DNA of 64,000 bases, taken from contig CAILWV010000003.1 of NCBI GenBank assembly GCA_903838055.1, positions 1 through 64,000 of the forward strand, in the 5' to 3' direction. Within the stretch, counting starts at the first letter, position 1; each line of letters starts with the position of its first letter. Positions 49,202-60,200 of the stretch are shown one piece after another. This stretch comes from an uncultured Bacteroidota bacterium. Its GTDB lineage: Bacteria; Bacteroidota; Bacteroidia; Flavobacteriales; Flavobacteriaceae. The notes beneath the pieces were generated by a model that had not been told where the DNA came from, made no database searches, and was given only the letters and a program-made list of their open reading frames with translations. The position numbers and the translations under genes are program-made.

Positions 49202-50953
49202 ATGAAACTTCTTTATTCCTATATAATTAAACACAAGATTTTGTTGTTTTTTGCACTACTTATGGCTGCAATCAACATTTGTTTCAGTTTATCAGATTCG
49301 ATTATTACAGGAAAATTAATGCAACATTGCGGAGTTGAAATAGGAAATTTCAAAGGCGATAAAATAGCATTTATTAAAGTCTTAAGTTTTTGGCTAGGAC
49401 TTTCGCTTGGTGCTGCAATGATTTCAAGAATTACAAAAAACTTTCAGGATTATTTCACAAATATTGTAATTCAAAGAACTGGCGCACAAATGTATACTGA
49501 TGGAATAAAAAAATCGTTAGACTTACCATTTGAAGATTTTGAAGACCAACGAAGTGGGGAAACTTTAAGCAAATTAACCAAAGTGCGTTCGGATTCAGAG
49601 AAGTTGATAACATTTTCAATTTCATTAATTTTTCAAACCGTAATAGGATTCATCTTTGTTATCATCTATGTATCCCGAATAGATTATAGAATATCATTAA
49701 TTTTTCTAATTACCGCACCAATAATTGCTTTAGTAAGTTCTTATTTGGGGAAAAAAATAAAAGTAGTTTCTAGAAAAATAGTCAATCAAACTAATGCTTT
49801 GGCAGGTTCAACAACAGAAAGTCTAAGAAACATTGAGCTAGTTAAAAGCTTAGGTTTAACCTATCAAGAAGAGAAGCGCTTGAATTTGAATACTTTCAAA
49901 ATTCTACAACTTGAATTGCAAAAAATTCGATTTATTAGAAGTTTAAGTTTTATTCAAGGAACTACGGTGCATTTTTTAAGAACTTCTGTAGTTTTTACTT
50001 TGTATTATTTCTTATTCGGAGGTAAAATTATTGTTGGTGACTTACTTACAATGGTGTTTTTTACTTTTTATATATTTGGTCCTTTGCAAGAATTGGGTAA
50101 TTTTATTATTGCACTTAATGAGACTAAAGTATCCATGGAAAATTTCAAAATTCTATTGAGCGCTCCAAAAGAATTCCGCCCTAAAAACCCAGAACATGTT
50201 GGCGCTATTCATTCCTTACTATTTTCAAATGTTAGTTTTCAACATAAAACTGCAAATTACAAGGCGGTTGACGATATTAATTTTGAAATAAAGCAAGGAG
50301 AAACTGTTGCTTTTGTTGGTCCATCGGGTGCTGGAAAAACTACTTTAGTAAAATTACTTGTTGGATTATATCCACCGGAACAAGGAAAGGTACTTTATAA
50401 CGGCATTGATTCAACTAAAATTGATTTATTAGATTTGAGAAAACAATTGGGATTTGTAACACAAGACGCGCAACTTTTTTCAGGAACGATAAGAGAAAAT
50501 TTATTGTTTGTTAAATCAACCGCTACCGATGAAGAACTTAATGAAGTATTAAAAAAAGCTAGTTGTGAAAATTTACTAAACCGTGCCGAAGATGGATTAA
50601 ACTCCACTATTGGTGAAGGCGGAATGAAAATTTCGGGAGGAGAAAAACAACGTTTGTCTATAGCGCGTGCCATCTTGCGAAATCCGAATTTGTTGATTTT
50701 TGACGAAGCAACATCGGCTCTAGATTCAATAACAGAAGAAGAAATTAATACTACCATCCGTAATATTTCCGATAGTAATCGGATTACCGTTTTGATTGCA
50801 CACCGATTATCTACAATCATGCATGCCGACAAAATATTTGTATTAGAGCAAGGGAAAATTATTGAGCAAGGGAAACACGACGATTTATTGTTAGAAAAAG
50901 GCTTGTATTATGCCATGTGGAGACAGCAAATTGGGGAACGAAAAAAAGTGTAA
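49202..50953 (+). CDS. ABC exporter, fused TMD-NBD (MsbA-like)
   Basis: Walker A VGPSGAGKTTLVK, signature ISGGEKQRLSIARAIL, Walker B LLIFDEATSALD. Confidence 0.95.
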   Translation: MKLLYSYIIKHKILLFFALLMAAINICFSLSDSIITGKLMQHCGVEIGNFKGDKIAFIKVLSFWLGLSLGAAMISRITKNFQDYFTNIVIQRTGAQMYTDGIKKSLDLPFEDFEDQRSGETLSKLTKVRSDSEKLITFSISLIFQTVIGFIFVIIYVSRIDYRISLIFLITAPIIALVSSYLGKKIKVVSRKIVNQTNALAGSTTESLRNIELVKSLGLTYQEEKRLNLNTFKILQLELQKIRFIRSLSFIQGTTVHFLRTSVVFTLYYFLFGGKIIVGDLLTMVFFTFYIFGPLQELGNFIIALNETKVSMENFKILLSAPKEFRPKNPEHVGAIHSLLFSNVSFQHKTANYKAVDDINFEIKQGETVAFVGPSGAGKTTLVKLLVGLYPPEQGKVLYNGIDSTKIDLLDLRKQLGFVTQDAQLFSGTIRENLLFVKSTATDEELNEVLKKASCENLLNRAEDGLNSTIGEGGMKISGGEKQRLSIARAILRNPNLLIFDEATSALDSITEEEINTTIRNISDSNRITVLIAHRLSTIMHADKIFVLEQGKIIEQGKHDDLLLEKGLYYAMWRQQIGERKKV

Positions 50954-50966
50954 TAAACTAAAAACA

Positions 50967-51003
50967 AAAATTCCTTTTAGGAAATACTTCTTAAAAGGAA
51001 TTT
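50967..51003. terminator. Bidirectional hairpin between ABC gene and alaS
   Basis: AAATTCCTTTTaggaaatacttcttAAAAGGAATTT in a convergent gap. Confidence 0.8.
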
Positions 51004-51021
51004 GTTTATTACTATATTGTA

Positions 51022-53658
51022 TTACTTCACAAAATCAACTGCTTTAGCTAATACTTCTGTAATTCCAGCAACGTTTTTACCTTTTCCAGAAGCGAAAAAT
51101 GGTTGTCCTCCTCCGTTACCTTCAATATATTTGCCTAATTCTCTAATTACATTTCCTGCATTTAAACCTTTTTCAGCTACTAATTCTTTAGAAATAGAAC
51201 AATGAATATTAGGTGCATTATCTTCAATAGAAGCAAGAACTACAAACGAATTTGGCGTAGAACTTCCAATTGATTGAGCTAAATCTTTAGTGGCACTCAT
51301 ACTCAAATCTACTTGTTTTGCTAAAAAGTTAATTCCGTTAATTTCTTGAAAATCAGCAGACAACAAATTTTTCAATCCCTCAACCTTTTCTTTCAATAAT
51401 TGTTCTAATTGCTTTTTTAATTTGGCATTATCCTCTTGCAAAGCAACAACCGCTTTAATGGTATCCTGAGGATTTTTCAAAGTAACTGCAATTTCTGCTA
51501 GAGTATTTTCTTGATTGGAATAATAATTCTTAACAGCAGCACCTGTAATGGCTTCAATTCTTCGAATACCTGCTGCAACAGCACCTTCAGAAACAATTTT
51601 GAAATGCCAAATCTCAGTAGTATTTTTTACGTGAATTCCACCACAAAGTTCCATGCTTTGACCAAACTTAATGGCACGTACACTATCCCCATATTTTTCC
51701 CCAAATAAAGCCATTGCACCTTCGTCTAATGCTTGTTGGATAGGAATATTTCTTCGCTCTATTAATGGCAATTGGTCTTCAATTCTTGCATTAACAAAAT
51801 CTTCAACTTGCTTAATTTCTTCGTCAGTTACTTTTGCAAAATGCGAAAAGTCGAAACGCAAACGCTCCGGATTTACCAAGGAACCTTTTTGTTCCACATG
51901 AGTACCCAAAATTGAACGTAATGCTTGGTGCATCAAGTGAGTAGCCGAATGATTTTTAGATGTTGAAGTTCTTAAATCGGTATTTACTTTGGCAACAAAA
52001 CTGGCAGAAACATTCTCTGGAAGTTGTTTAGTAAAATGAAGAATTAGGTTATTCTCTTTTTTAGTATCTATAATTTCAATGGTTTCGTTAGCAGAAACTA
52101 AGGTTCCTTTATCGCCAACTTGCCCTCCTCCTTCTGGATAAAAAGGCGTGTTATCAATTACTATTTGATATAGTATTCCATCTTTTTTAGAGTCTACTTT
52201 TCGAATACGAGTTATTTTCACTTCATTTTCTGTCTGATCGTAACCGACAAAAGTTTCTACATTTCCAGGAATTAAAATCGACCAATCTTCCGTAGACACT
52301 TCAGATGCTGCACGAGAACGATTTTTTTGTTCTTGCATGGCTGCATTAAATCCAGCTTCATCTAGTTCGTAACCTTTTTCTCTTAAAATTAAAGCAGTTA
52401 AATCAATTGGAAAACCGAAAGTATCATACAATTCAAATGCTTTTTCCCCTTGGACTGTATTTCCATTTGATTCTAAAATAACTTTGTCTAATAATTGTAA
52501 ACCTTGGTCTAAAGTTCTTAAAAAAGACACTTCTTCCTCGCGAATAACATTGGTAACCAATTGCTGTTGTGATTTGATTTCTGGAAAGAATTCGCCCATT
52601 TGATTTGCCAATACTTCCACTAGTTTATTAATGAATGGTTCTTTGGTATCCAAAAAGGTAAAACCGTAACGAATAGCACGACGTAAAATTCTACGAATAA
52701 CATAACCTGCACCAGTGTTGGATGGCAATTGACCATCAGCAATAGCAAATGCTACAGCACGAACGTGATCTACCACCACACGAATTGCAATGTTAGTTTT
52801 ATTTTGTTCTTGAGATAGGTTTACAATTTCGTTTGAAGTATATTTTAAACCTGTAATCTGTTCTACTTTTTCAATAAGTGGTGTGAAAACATCGGTATCG
52901 TAATTAGAAGTTTTATTTTGTAATGCCATACACAAACGCTCAAATCCCATTCCGGTATCTACGTGTTGTGCAGGAAGTTTTTCTAGTGAACCATCAGCTT
53001 TACGGTTAAATTCCATGAAAACGTTGTTCCAAATTTCTACTACTTGTGGATGGTCATTATTCACCAAACTTTTCCCAGAAACTAAGGCTTTTTCTTCGGC
53101 AGTACGTAAATCAACATGGATTTCAGAACATGGTCCACAAGGACCTTGATCACCCATTTCCCAAAAATTGTCTTTTTTATTTCCTAATATAATCCGATCT
53201 TCATCAATAAGTTCTTTCCAAATATCCCAAGCTTCTTGATCAAATGGAACATTCTCGTCGGGATTACCCTCAAAAACAGAAACGTATAGATTTTCTTTAG
53301 GGATCTTGTATGTTTCGGTCAATAATTCCCATGCCCAATTAATGGCTTCCTTTTTAAAATAATCTCCAAAAGACCAGTTTCCTAGCATTTCGAACATAGT
53401 ATGGTGGTACGTATCAAAACCTACATCTTCTAAATCATTATGTTTTCCAGATACACGAAGGCATTTTTGGGTATCGGCAATTCGCTTGCTTTTAGGAGTT
53501 CCGTTTCCTAAAAAGTATTCTTTGAATTGTGCCATTCCCGAATTATTGAACATTAAAGTAGGGTCATCTTTTAATACTATTGGAGCAGATGGAACTATTA
53601 AATGTCCTTTTGATTCAAAGAATTGTAAAAATTGCTTGCGGATCTCTTTTGATTTCAT
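51022..53658 (-). CDS. alaS: Alanyl-tRNA synthetase
   Basis: [65 protein letters not shown]. Start at MKSKEIRKQ (53658). Confidence 0.96.
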   Translation of the reverse strand: MKSKEIRKQFLQFFESKGHLIVPSAPIVLKDDPTLMFNNSGMAQFKEYFLGNGTPKSKRIADTQKCLRVSGKHNDLEDVGFDTYHHTMFEMLGNWSFGDYFKKEAINWAWELLTETYKIPKENLYVSVFEGNPDENVPFDQEAWDIWKELIDEDRIILGNKKDNFWEMGDQGPCGPCSEIHVDLRTAEEKALVSGKSLVNNDHPQVVEIWNNVFMEFNRKADGSLEKLPAQHVDTGMGFERLCMALQNKTSNYDTDVFTPLIEKVEQITGLKYTSNEIVNLSQEQNKTNIAIRVVVDHVRAVAFAIADGQLPSNTGAGYVIRRILRRAIRYGFTFLDTKEPFINKLVEVLANQMGEFFPEIKSQQQLVTNVIREEEVSFLRTLDQGLQLLDKVILESNGNTVQGEKAFELYDTFGFPIDLTALILREKGYELDEAGFNAAMQEQKNRSRAASEVSTEDWSILIPGNVETFVGYDQTENEVKITRIRKVDSKKDGILYQIVIDNTPFYPEGGGQVGDKGTLVSANETIEIIDTKKENNLILHFTKQLPENVSASFVAKVNTDLRTSTSKNHSATHLMHQALRSILGTHVEQKGSLVNPERLRFDFSHFAKVTDEEIKQVEDFVNARIEDQLPLIERRNIPIQQALDEGAMALFGEKYGDSVRAIKFGQSMELCGGIHVKNTTEIWHFKIVSEGAVAAGIRRIEAITGAAVKNYYSNQENTLAEIAVTLKNPQDTIKAVVALQEDNAKLKKQLEQLLKEKVEGLKNLLSADFQEINGINFLAKQVDLSMSATKDLAQSIGSSTPNSFVVLASIEDNAPNIHCSISKELVAEKGLNAGNVIRELGKYIEGNGGGQPFFASGKGKNVAGITEVLAKAVDFVK

Positions 53659-53752
53659 ATGTAATTTGCCCATAAGGCGCTAAGTCACAAAGTTATTATT
53701 TTTATTTTTGAATAGTTGTTATAATTTTAATTTTATACAATTAGATTGCTAC

Positions 53753-53845
53753 CTAGCCCTGATAGAAGTGAATCCCTATTTTTCATAGGGAGAAACGGAA
53801 AGCAGGAAAATGGAAAACAAAAATGCCAAATGATTCGCTTCTAAA
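53753..53845 (+). ncRNA. Flavo-1-like structured intergenic element, copy 4
   Basis: CTAGCCCTGATAGAAGTGAAT-CCCTAT-ttttc-ATAGGG-AGAAACGGAAAGCAGGAAAATGG...TTCGCTTCTA; strongest variable hairpin. Confidence 0.6.
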
Positions 53846-53941
53846 AAACAAAAAATAGATTTAGAAGAAAACATTTCTTAAATTTGTTGGTAAAACCATT
53901 GTTATTCTTAAAACGATTACAAAAATAGTATAATTTAAGAA

Positions 53942-54919
53942 ATGTCGAAGAAAGTTAAGTATTATTACGATCCTGAAAGTTTGGCTTACCGAATAATTGG
54001 CCCTCAAAAGCGAAAAAAGTACGGTTATCCTGCACTTTTCTTATTAGCATCGGCATTATTTGGTTTTTTATGCTTTGTGGTATTAATGAATACCTCTTAC
54101 TTTGAAACACCAAAAGACAAGATTCAGACCCGAGAAATAGAAAATTTGAAGCTTCGATATGCTATTTTAAATAAAAAAATAGAAGAGATTGATCAAGTTG
54201 CATCCGATTTAGAGGATAGAGACAATAATTTATATCGTGTTTATTTTAATGCTTCACCAATTTCAATTGAAAAAAGAAGAGGTATTATAGATAAAAAAAG
54301 ATACCAAGAATTAGAAGGTTTTAACAATTCGGAGTTAGTGATTAACACCTCTGAAAAAGTAGATAGAATTTCGAAAGCTTTAGCGGTACAATCAAAATCA
54401 CTTGACGAAATTTTGAAATTAGCTAAAGCAAAAGATAAATTATTAAGTGCGATTCCGGCAATTCAGCCTGTAAAAAATGAAGATTTAAAACACATGGCAT
54501 CAGGTTTTGGATATAGAAGTGACCCATTTACTAAGGCAAGAAAAATGCACGAAGGAATGGATTTTACTGCTAGAACGGGAACACCTATTTATGCAACTGG
54601 AGATGGATTTGTGAAAAATGCCGATAATTCACTATCGGGGTATGGAAATCATATTGAGATAAATCATGGTTATGGATATTTAACTTTATATGGGCATTTG
54701 AGTAAATATAAAGTACGAACAGGACAGAGAGTTAAAAGAGGAGATATTATAGGATATGTAGGTAGTACTGGCAGAAGTCAAGCGCCACATTGTCACTATG
54801 AGGTACATAAAGATGGAAAGGTAGTAAACCCAATAAATTTTTATTACGGCAATATTTCTGCGGCAGAATATGTTGCGATTTCTAAAATTGCTAATCAAGA
54901 GAACCAGTCGTTGGATTAG
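53942..54919 (+). CDS. M23 family peptidase
   Basis: GFGYRSDPFTKARKMHEGMDFTARTGTPIYATGDG, GYLTLYGHLSKY, HCHYEVHKDGKVVNPINF. Confidence 0.95.
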   Translation: MSKKVKYYYDPESLAYRIIGPQKRKKYGYPALFLLASALFGFLCFVVLMNTSYFETPKDKIQTREIENLKLRYAILNKKIEEIDQVASDLEDRDNNLYRVYFNASPISIEKRRGIIDKKRYQELEGFNNSELVINTSEKVDRISKALAVQSKSLDEILKLAKAKDKLLSAIPAIQPVKNEDLKHMASGFGYRSDPFTKARKMHEGMDFTARTGTPIYATGDGFVKNADNSLSGYGNHIEINHGYGYLTLYGHLSKYKVRTGQRVKRGDIIGYVGSTGRSQAPHCHYEVHKDGKVVNPINFYYGNISAAEYVAISKIANQENQSLD

Positions 54920-54952
54920 GTTTAGGGTTTAGGGTTTAGGATTTAGGATTTA
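54912..54952 (+). repeat. Short TTTAGGG/TTTAGGA heptamer array
   Basis: TTGGATTAGGTTTAGGGTTTAGGGTTTAGGATTTAGGATTTAAAAT; includes the stop codon of the M23 gene. Confidence 0.9.
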
Positions 54953-54973
54953 AAATAATTAAAAAATAAAAAT

Positions 54974-55306
54974 ATGCATGTAGAGTTATCAAAAGACAAA
55001 TTATATTTTAGCATTGGAGAAGTTGCTGAAGCATTTAATGTTAATGCATCACTGATTCGTTTTTGGGACAAGGAATTTGCAATTCTGAAACCAAAAAAGA
55101 ATGCTAAAGGAAATAGAATGTTTACACAAGAAGATATAAAAAATTTAAAATTAATATATCATTTGGTAAAAGAACGTGGGTTTACTTTAGAAGGCGCCAA
55201 AACCCATTTGAAAGAAGGCCAAAAGAAAACTTTAGATAAATTTGATGTTATTTCGAAGTTGGAAGGTATAAAGGCAGAACTGATAAATATAAAAAATCAA
55301 CTTTAG
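54974..55306 (+). CDS. MerR family transcriptional regulator
   Basis: YFSIGEVAEAFNVNASLIRFWDKEFAILKPKKNAKGNRMFTQEDIKNLKLIYHLV. Confidence 0.93.
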   Translation: MHVELSKDKLYFSIGEVAEAFNVNASLIRFWDKEFAILKPKKNAKGNRMFTQEDIKNLKLIYHLVKERGFTLEGAKTHLKEGQKKTLDKFDVISKLEGIKAELINIKNQL

Positions 55307-55362
55307 GAATGATTTTTGCTAAATCAATTAGAAACTAAAATAAACATTAAATAAATTAGAAA

Positions 55363-55950
55363 ATGGATTTTAAAAAATTTTTACCTTGGATTATTGGAAT
55401 AGGAGCAATTTTAGTAATTGCTTTTTGGGTTATGGGAGTTAAAAATAGCGGTTTGAGATACAGTCAAGCTACTGAAAAAGAATGGGGAAATGTTCAAACT
55501 TCTTACCAAAGAAGAAATGACCTTATTGGTAATTTAGTAAATACGGTAAAAGGCGCTGCTGATTTTGAAAAAAGCACTTTAACAGCGGTTATTGAAGCAA
55601 GAGCAAAAGCAACTTCAATAACTATTGACCCAAAAAATATTTCTGCAGATAAATTAGCACAATTTAATTCAGCGCAAAGTGGCGTAAGTAGTTCTTTATC
55701 AAGATTATTAGTTTCTGTAGAAAAATATCCTGAATTAAAAGCAAACCAAAATTTCTTGGATTTACAAGCTGAATTAACAAGTACTGAAAATCAGATTCTT
55801 ACTGCAAGAACAAGATTTAATGAAAGTGTTCAAAATTATAATGGTTACATTTTAGCAATGCCACAAAGCTGGTTTTTAGGAAACTATAAAGAAAAAGCTT
55901 ATTTTCAAGCCGTTGCCGGTGCAGATAAACCTGTAGAAGTTAAATTTTAA
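55363..55950 (+). CDS. LemA family protein
   Basis: QRRNDLIGNLVNTVKGAADFEKSTLTAVIEARAKA; TARTRFNESVQNYN. Confidence 0.95.
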   Translation: MDFKKFLPWIIGIGAILVIAFWVMGVKNSGLRYSQATEKEWGNVQTSYQRRNDLIGNLVNTVKGAADFEKSTLTAVIEARAKATSITIDPKNISADKLAQFNSAQSGVSSSLSRLLVSVEKYPELKANQNFLDLQAELTSTENQILTARTRFNESVQNYNGYILAMPQSWFLGNYKEKAYFQAVAGADKPVEVKF

Positions 55951-55951
55951 A

Positions 55952-56395
55952 ATGTCAAAAGTAGCAGCATTTTTATCGAAAGAAGAAGAGACAGAAGTTT
56001 TAGAAGCCATTGGGATGGCAGAAAAAAGTACCTCTGGTGAAATTCGAGTACATATAGAAAAAGAAACTTCCATTGCTCCTTTAGAGAGAGCAGTGGAAGT
56101 TTTTCATTTACTAAAAATGGAAAATACTCAAGAACGAAATGGAGTATTAATTTATGTTGCTGTGAAAAGCAAGCAATTTGCTATTTATGGCGACCAAGGA
56201 ATTCACAACAAAGTAACCGATTCGTTTTGGGATAGCACTAAAAACATTATGTTAAACCATTTTAAAGAAGGCAACAATAAACAAGCATTAGTGGAGGGAA
56301 TTATTAAAGCTGGGGAACAATTAAAAAGTTATTTTCCGTATCAAGAGGATGACACTAATGAACTTTCTAATGAAATATCTAAAGGGGAATTATGA
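55952..56395 (+). CDS. TPM domain protein
   Basis: GEIRVHIEKETS, RNGVLIYVAVKSKQFAIYGDQGIHNKV. Confidence 0.9.
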   Translation: MSKVAAFLSKEEETEVLEAIGMAEKSTSGEIRVHIEKETSIAPLERAVEVFHLLKMENTQERNGVLIYVAVKSKQFAIYGDQGIHNKVTDSFWDSTKNIMLNHFKEGNNKQALVEGIIKAGEQLKSYFPYQEDDTNELSNEISKGEL

Positions 56396-57186
56396 AAAAT
56401 AAAATGAATTTTCCGAAAACTTTTGGGATTTTATTAGTTTGCTTGTTTTCACAAATTGGTTTTTCACAATTTACAATTCCAGACAAACCAACTATTCAAA
56501 CTTCCGTTTATGATTATGCCAAACTATTGAGCGATTCGGATAAAGACCAATTAGAAGAAAAATTAGTTCGTTATTCTGATTCTACAAGTACCCAAATAGT
56601 GGTTGTAACTATAGACAATATTAAAGGAGAAGATATTGGAATATTAGCTCCGAAATGGGGACAACAATGGGGAGTAGGCCAAGCCAAAGAAGATAATGGA
56701 GTTTTTATTTTGGTATCTAAAGAAGACCACAAAATATGGATTGCTCCTGGTTATGGTGTTGAAGACAAATTAATAGCGGGAACAACTAGTGAAATTGTTA
56801 GAAATATTATTATTCCGGAATTTAAAGCTGGAAGTTATTATAATGGATTGGATAAAGGAGCGGATGCAATTTTTGATGTATTAAGAGGGAAATATAAAGG
56901 GACAAGAAAACATAACAACACTAATGGGAGTTTACCATTACTGATATTCTTAGTAATTTTTATTGTTGTACTTATCATCATGTCTAAAAATAAAGGAAAT
57001 GGAACAGGTTCCGGAATTGGCGGCCCTAATTTACTAGACATACTTATTTTAAGTAGTTTGGGAAGAAGTAGTGGCGGTGGTTTTGGAGGTGGCGGTTTTG
57101 GTGGATCTTCAGGTGGAAGCGGAGGTTTCGGTGGCGGTTTCGGTGGAGGAGGATTTTCAGGAGGTGGAGCCGGAGGTAGTTGGTAA
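56392..57186 (+). CDS. TPM domain membrane protein (YgcG-like) with Gly-rich C-terminus
   Basis: YDYAKLLSDSDKDQLEEKLVRYSDSTSTQIVVVTI, terminal TM and GGGFGGGGFGG tail. Confidence 0.92.
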   Translation: MKNKMNFPKTFGILLVCLFSQIGFSQFTIPDKPTIQTSVYDYAKLLSDSDKDQLEEKLVRYSDSTSTQIVVVTIDNIKGEDIGILAPKWGQQWGVGQAKEDNGVFILVSKEDHKIWIAPGYGVEDKLIAGTTSEIVRNIIIPEFKAGSYYNGLDKGADAIFDVLRGKYKGTRKHNNTNGSLPLLIFLVIFIVVLIIMSKNKGNGTGSGIGGPNLLDILILSSLGRSSGGGFGGGGFGGSSGGSGGFGGGFGGGGFSGGGAGGSW

Positions 57187-57212
57187 TATTAAAACAAAAA
57201 AACTATATAAAA

Positions 57213-57240
57213 AAACTCGTTTAGAATTCTAAACGAGTTT
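57213..57240. terminator. Bidirectional terminator between convergent genes
   Basis: AAACTCGTTTAGAATTCTAAACGAGTTT perfect 28-nt palindrome plus T tract. Confidence 0.88.
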
Positions 57241-57276
57241 TTTGATTTTATAGATTCATATATTTATGCTCATTTA

Positions 57277-60200
57277 CTAGAAGATAATTTTCTTAGTAAC
57301 AATTTTCCCATCTTCTGAAGTAACTTTTACCAATACTACTTCTTGTGAAGAAATAAAATTTGTTACTTCAAATTGAGACGAATTAATATCTTTTTGTTGG
57401 AATAATTCTCTACCTCGGATATCGTAAATCTCTATAGATTTAAGAATTGTATTATTAGCACTTATGATTATATTTTGATTATTTTTATATACAATAACAG
57501 ATTCATCTGAAAGCACATTAGAAGTGTTACTCAATAGCGAATTAGTATATCTTAAAACAAAACGATCTTCAAAAGTACCTGAATTACAAACAAAACTATA
57601 ATTACTTGCTTTAAGATCTTGAATTACATTCAATAATTTATCTTCTAAATAGATATCTTGATCTACAAACAAACCATCAAAATCATACAAACTAATAGTA
57701 AAAGTTCCTGCGCTATCAGCATGGAAACCTACAGGGACAATGTCATTAACTTGAAATGGCAATGGTCGTCCTTGTATAGAAAGTGATTTATTTCCTGCTA
57801 AGGTATATAAACACACTTTGGTTTTATTAAATAGTTCACCATCAAAACCTCTATCTAATCCAAAAGTTGCAGCTGTAGCATATCCTAGAAGAAATTGTTT
57901 ATAGCCTCCTTGAGAATCATTAACTCCAATCCAAATTCTATTTTTTTCAACAGAATTTCCATTACTTGAGTTTGAGCTGTTTTTGAAAAACTGATTATTG
58001 CTACCTGAAACACGCATTGAATTTAAGAAAGTAGCGGTTCCTCCTGTATTTATACCTTTAATAAAGAAGGATTCGCCCGATGCAATTTTACCGTTTGGAA
58101 TATCGGTATTAAATCCATTTGAAGGTGCGGAAGTAGTTCCTGTACCACCTAAATAATTATAAACTGCATAATCATCAGAAGTATATTGAAGATTGGTAAT
58201 TGGTGTATTATGCGTCCATAAATAAATAGTTCCTTCAACCGCTAATACATTTGAAGTATTTGCTAAAAACAAATCTGCGTCAATTGCACTTGGGTATGGA
58301 TTTCCAATAAGATTATATTTATTTGAAACTATTGGTGTAGTTAAAGTACCATTATTAGGGACTCCATTAAATATACCAGTAAAAGCTTGTCTTATAGTTA
58401 AATCATAGGATTGCGGTCCTCTAATAATATATCCTTTTCCTGGAGTCATAATATCACTATTATTACTATTAGCCCAATTATCTATAGTAGTATCATAATA
58501 AAAGTATTTATCATATAAAGTAAGTGGCGATAAGTTGAATAAAGATTGCGAACTTACTGGAGTTGACCAATAATTGTAATCGTATCTATTAATTGGCTTT
58601 GTGATTCTATTATAGGTAATATTTCCAATATTTCCACCATTATAAATACCTAATCCATTTGAAACATCATTAGGTTGCAATAAACTTGAACCGTCTTGAA
58701 AAGTTAAAGTTCCATAATTTTTAACTACATCTAATACTTTAAGAGTGAAACCAGGATTTACAATTAATGTTGCATCAGAATTAATTGTCAAATTATTTGA
58801 AAAAGCATTTGAATTAATAATTGGACTATTAGGTGTTCCTGATGAAATTGTAACGCAATCAGCTAAAGTAGGCGCTCCTGATGGAGTCCAGTTAGAACCT
58901 GTTGCCCAATCTGAAGAAGTTACTCCATTCCACAATTTTCCAATGCTTATTGTAAATGGCATAGACGAACTGTAGCATCCCGTATTTGCAAGAGTTAAGT
59001 TTCCAGTGTAAATACCATTTGGCACAGCAGCAGGAACATTAAATACTATCGGGTTTGTAAGCGGTGTTGTTAAAGGATTTGTTAAAGCTACATTAATAAA
59101 CCCTGCGTCTAATGCTGGTTGGTTCCAAATAATTTTATATTTATCTGGAGATCCTATTATATTACTGTAGCTTAAAGTAGATGTTTGTGCACTACTACTA
59201 AGGCATAATGTTGCCGCAATAGGGTCTAAAATTATTGTTGGCTGTTGATTAATTGTAACAGTAAAGGGTGCTCCTGAACTTTCGCAACCATTATTTTGAA
59301 CCGTAACAACTCCGGTATATACTCCGCCCATAGTTCCTCCAGGAATTGAAATATTAATAGGGCTTGAAATCAGTGGTAAGTTTGTAACAGGAACAAAACT
59401 ATTAGCTGGTGTTGTATTCCAAGTTATACTATAGGTAGCAGGATTTCCTGTAGTAGCAGTATATACTAATGGACGTGTTATTAGGGTTGCACTTCCACAA
59501 AGTGATTGCACTGAAGGAGCAGTAGTTATAGATAATTTTGGTTTAATAATAATTGTAAAAATAAAAGGCACACTCTCACAACCATTAATATTTGTAATTA
59601 CTAAACTACCTGTATAAGTTCCTCCAGGAGTATTTGCAGGAATATTAATTGAAATTGCTGAAGGAGTCAATGGATCGCCATCAACAGGATCAAAACCTAG
59701 TATTGCATCACTTGAAGTTGTACTATAAGCAATAATATTATAATTTGGCAATGCACTATTTACTGCACTATTTACTGCACTGTATGATAATTGCACCGTT
59801 TGACTATTCGCACTATAACATAGGGTTGTAGAAGCGGCAGCAGCAGAGAAATTGATTGTAGGTCTTGGATCTACTGAAATAGTAACAGGTGCACTTGAGG
59901 AAGAACAACCATTACCAAAAGTTGATGTCAAAACATAGCTTGTTTCTACTGTTGGACTTGCATCAGGATTTAGAACATTAGCTGCACTTAATCCTGTTGT
60001 TGGAGTCCAACTAAGTATTGGATTAGTGTATCCTGTAACAACAATATCATCTACTCCAATATCTGAAGATCCAACACCATCACTAGCACCAGTAAATTTA
60101 ATTCTTACATTATTAAAACCTGTTCCAACATAACTATTTAAGTTAATTGTAATTTGAGTCCAAGATCCATAATTAGAATAAGTAGAACCTAATTGGGTAT

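Noticed and set aside
49202-50953. ABC exporter as part of a bacteriocin/peptide secretion cluster with the ClpP-like gene
   Set aside because: No C39 peptidase domain, precursor peptide or modification enzyme seen nearby; treated as an ordinary ABC exporter.
53659-53673. Upstream Met for alaS
   Set aside because: AlaS homology begins at [10 protein letters not shown]; the extra MGKLH is not supported.
54912-54952. A real telomere or chromosome end
   Set aside because: Only a few imperfect heptamers within a conserved bacterial gene neighbourhood that continues on both sides.
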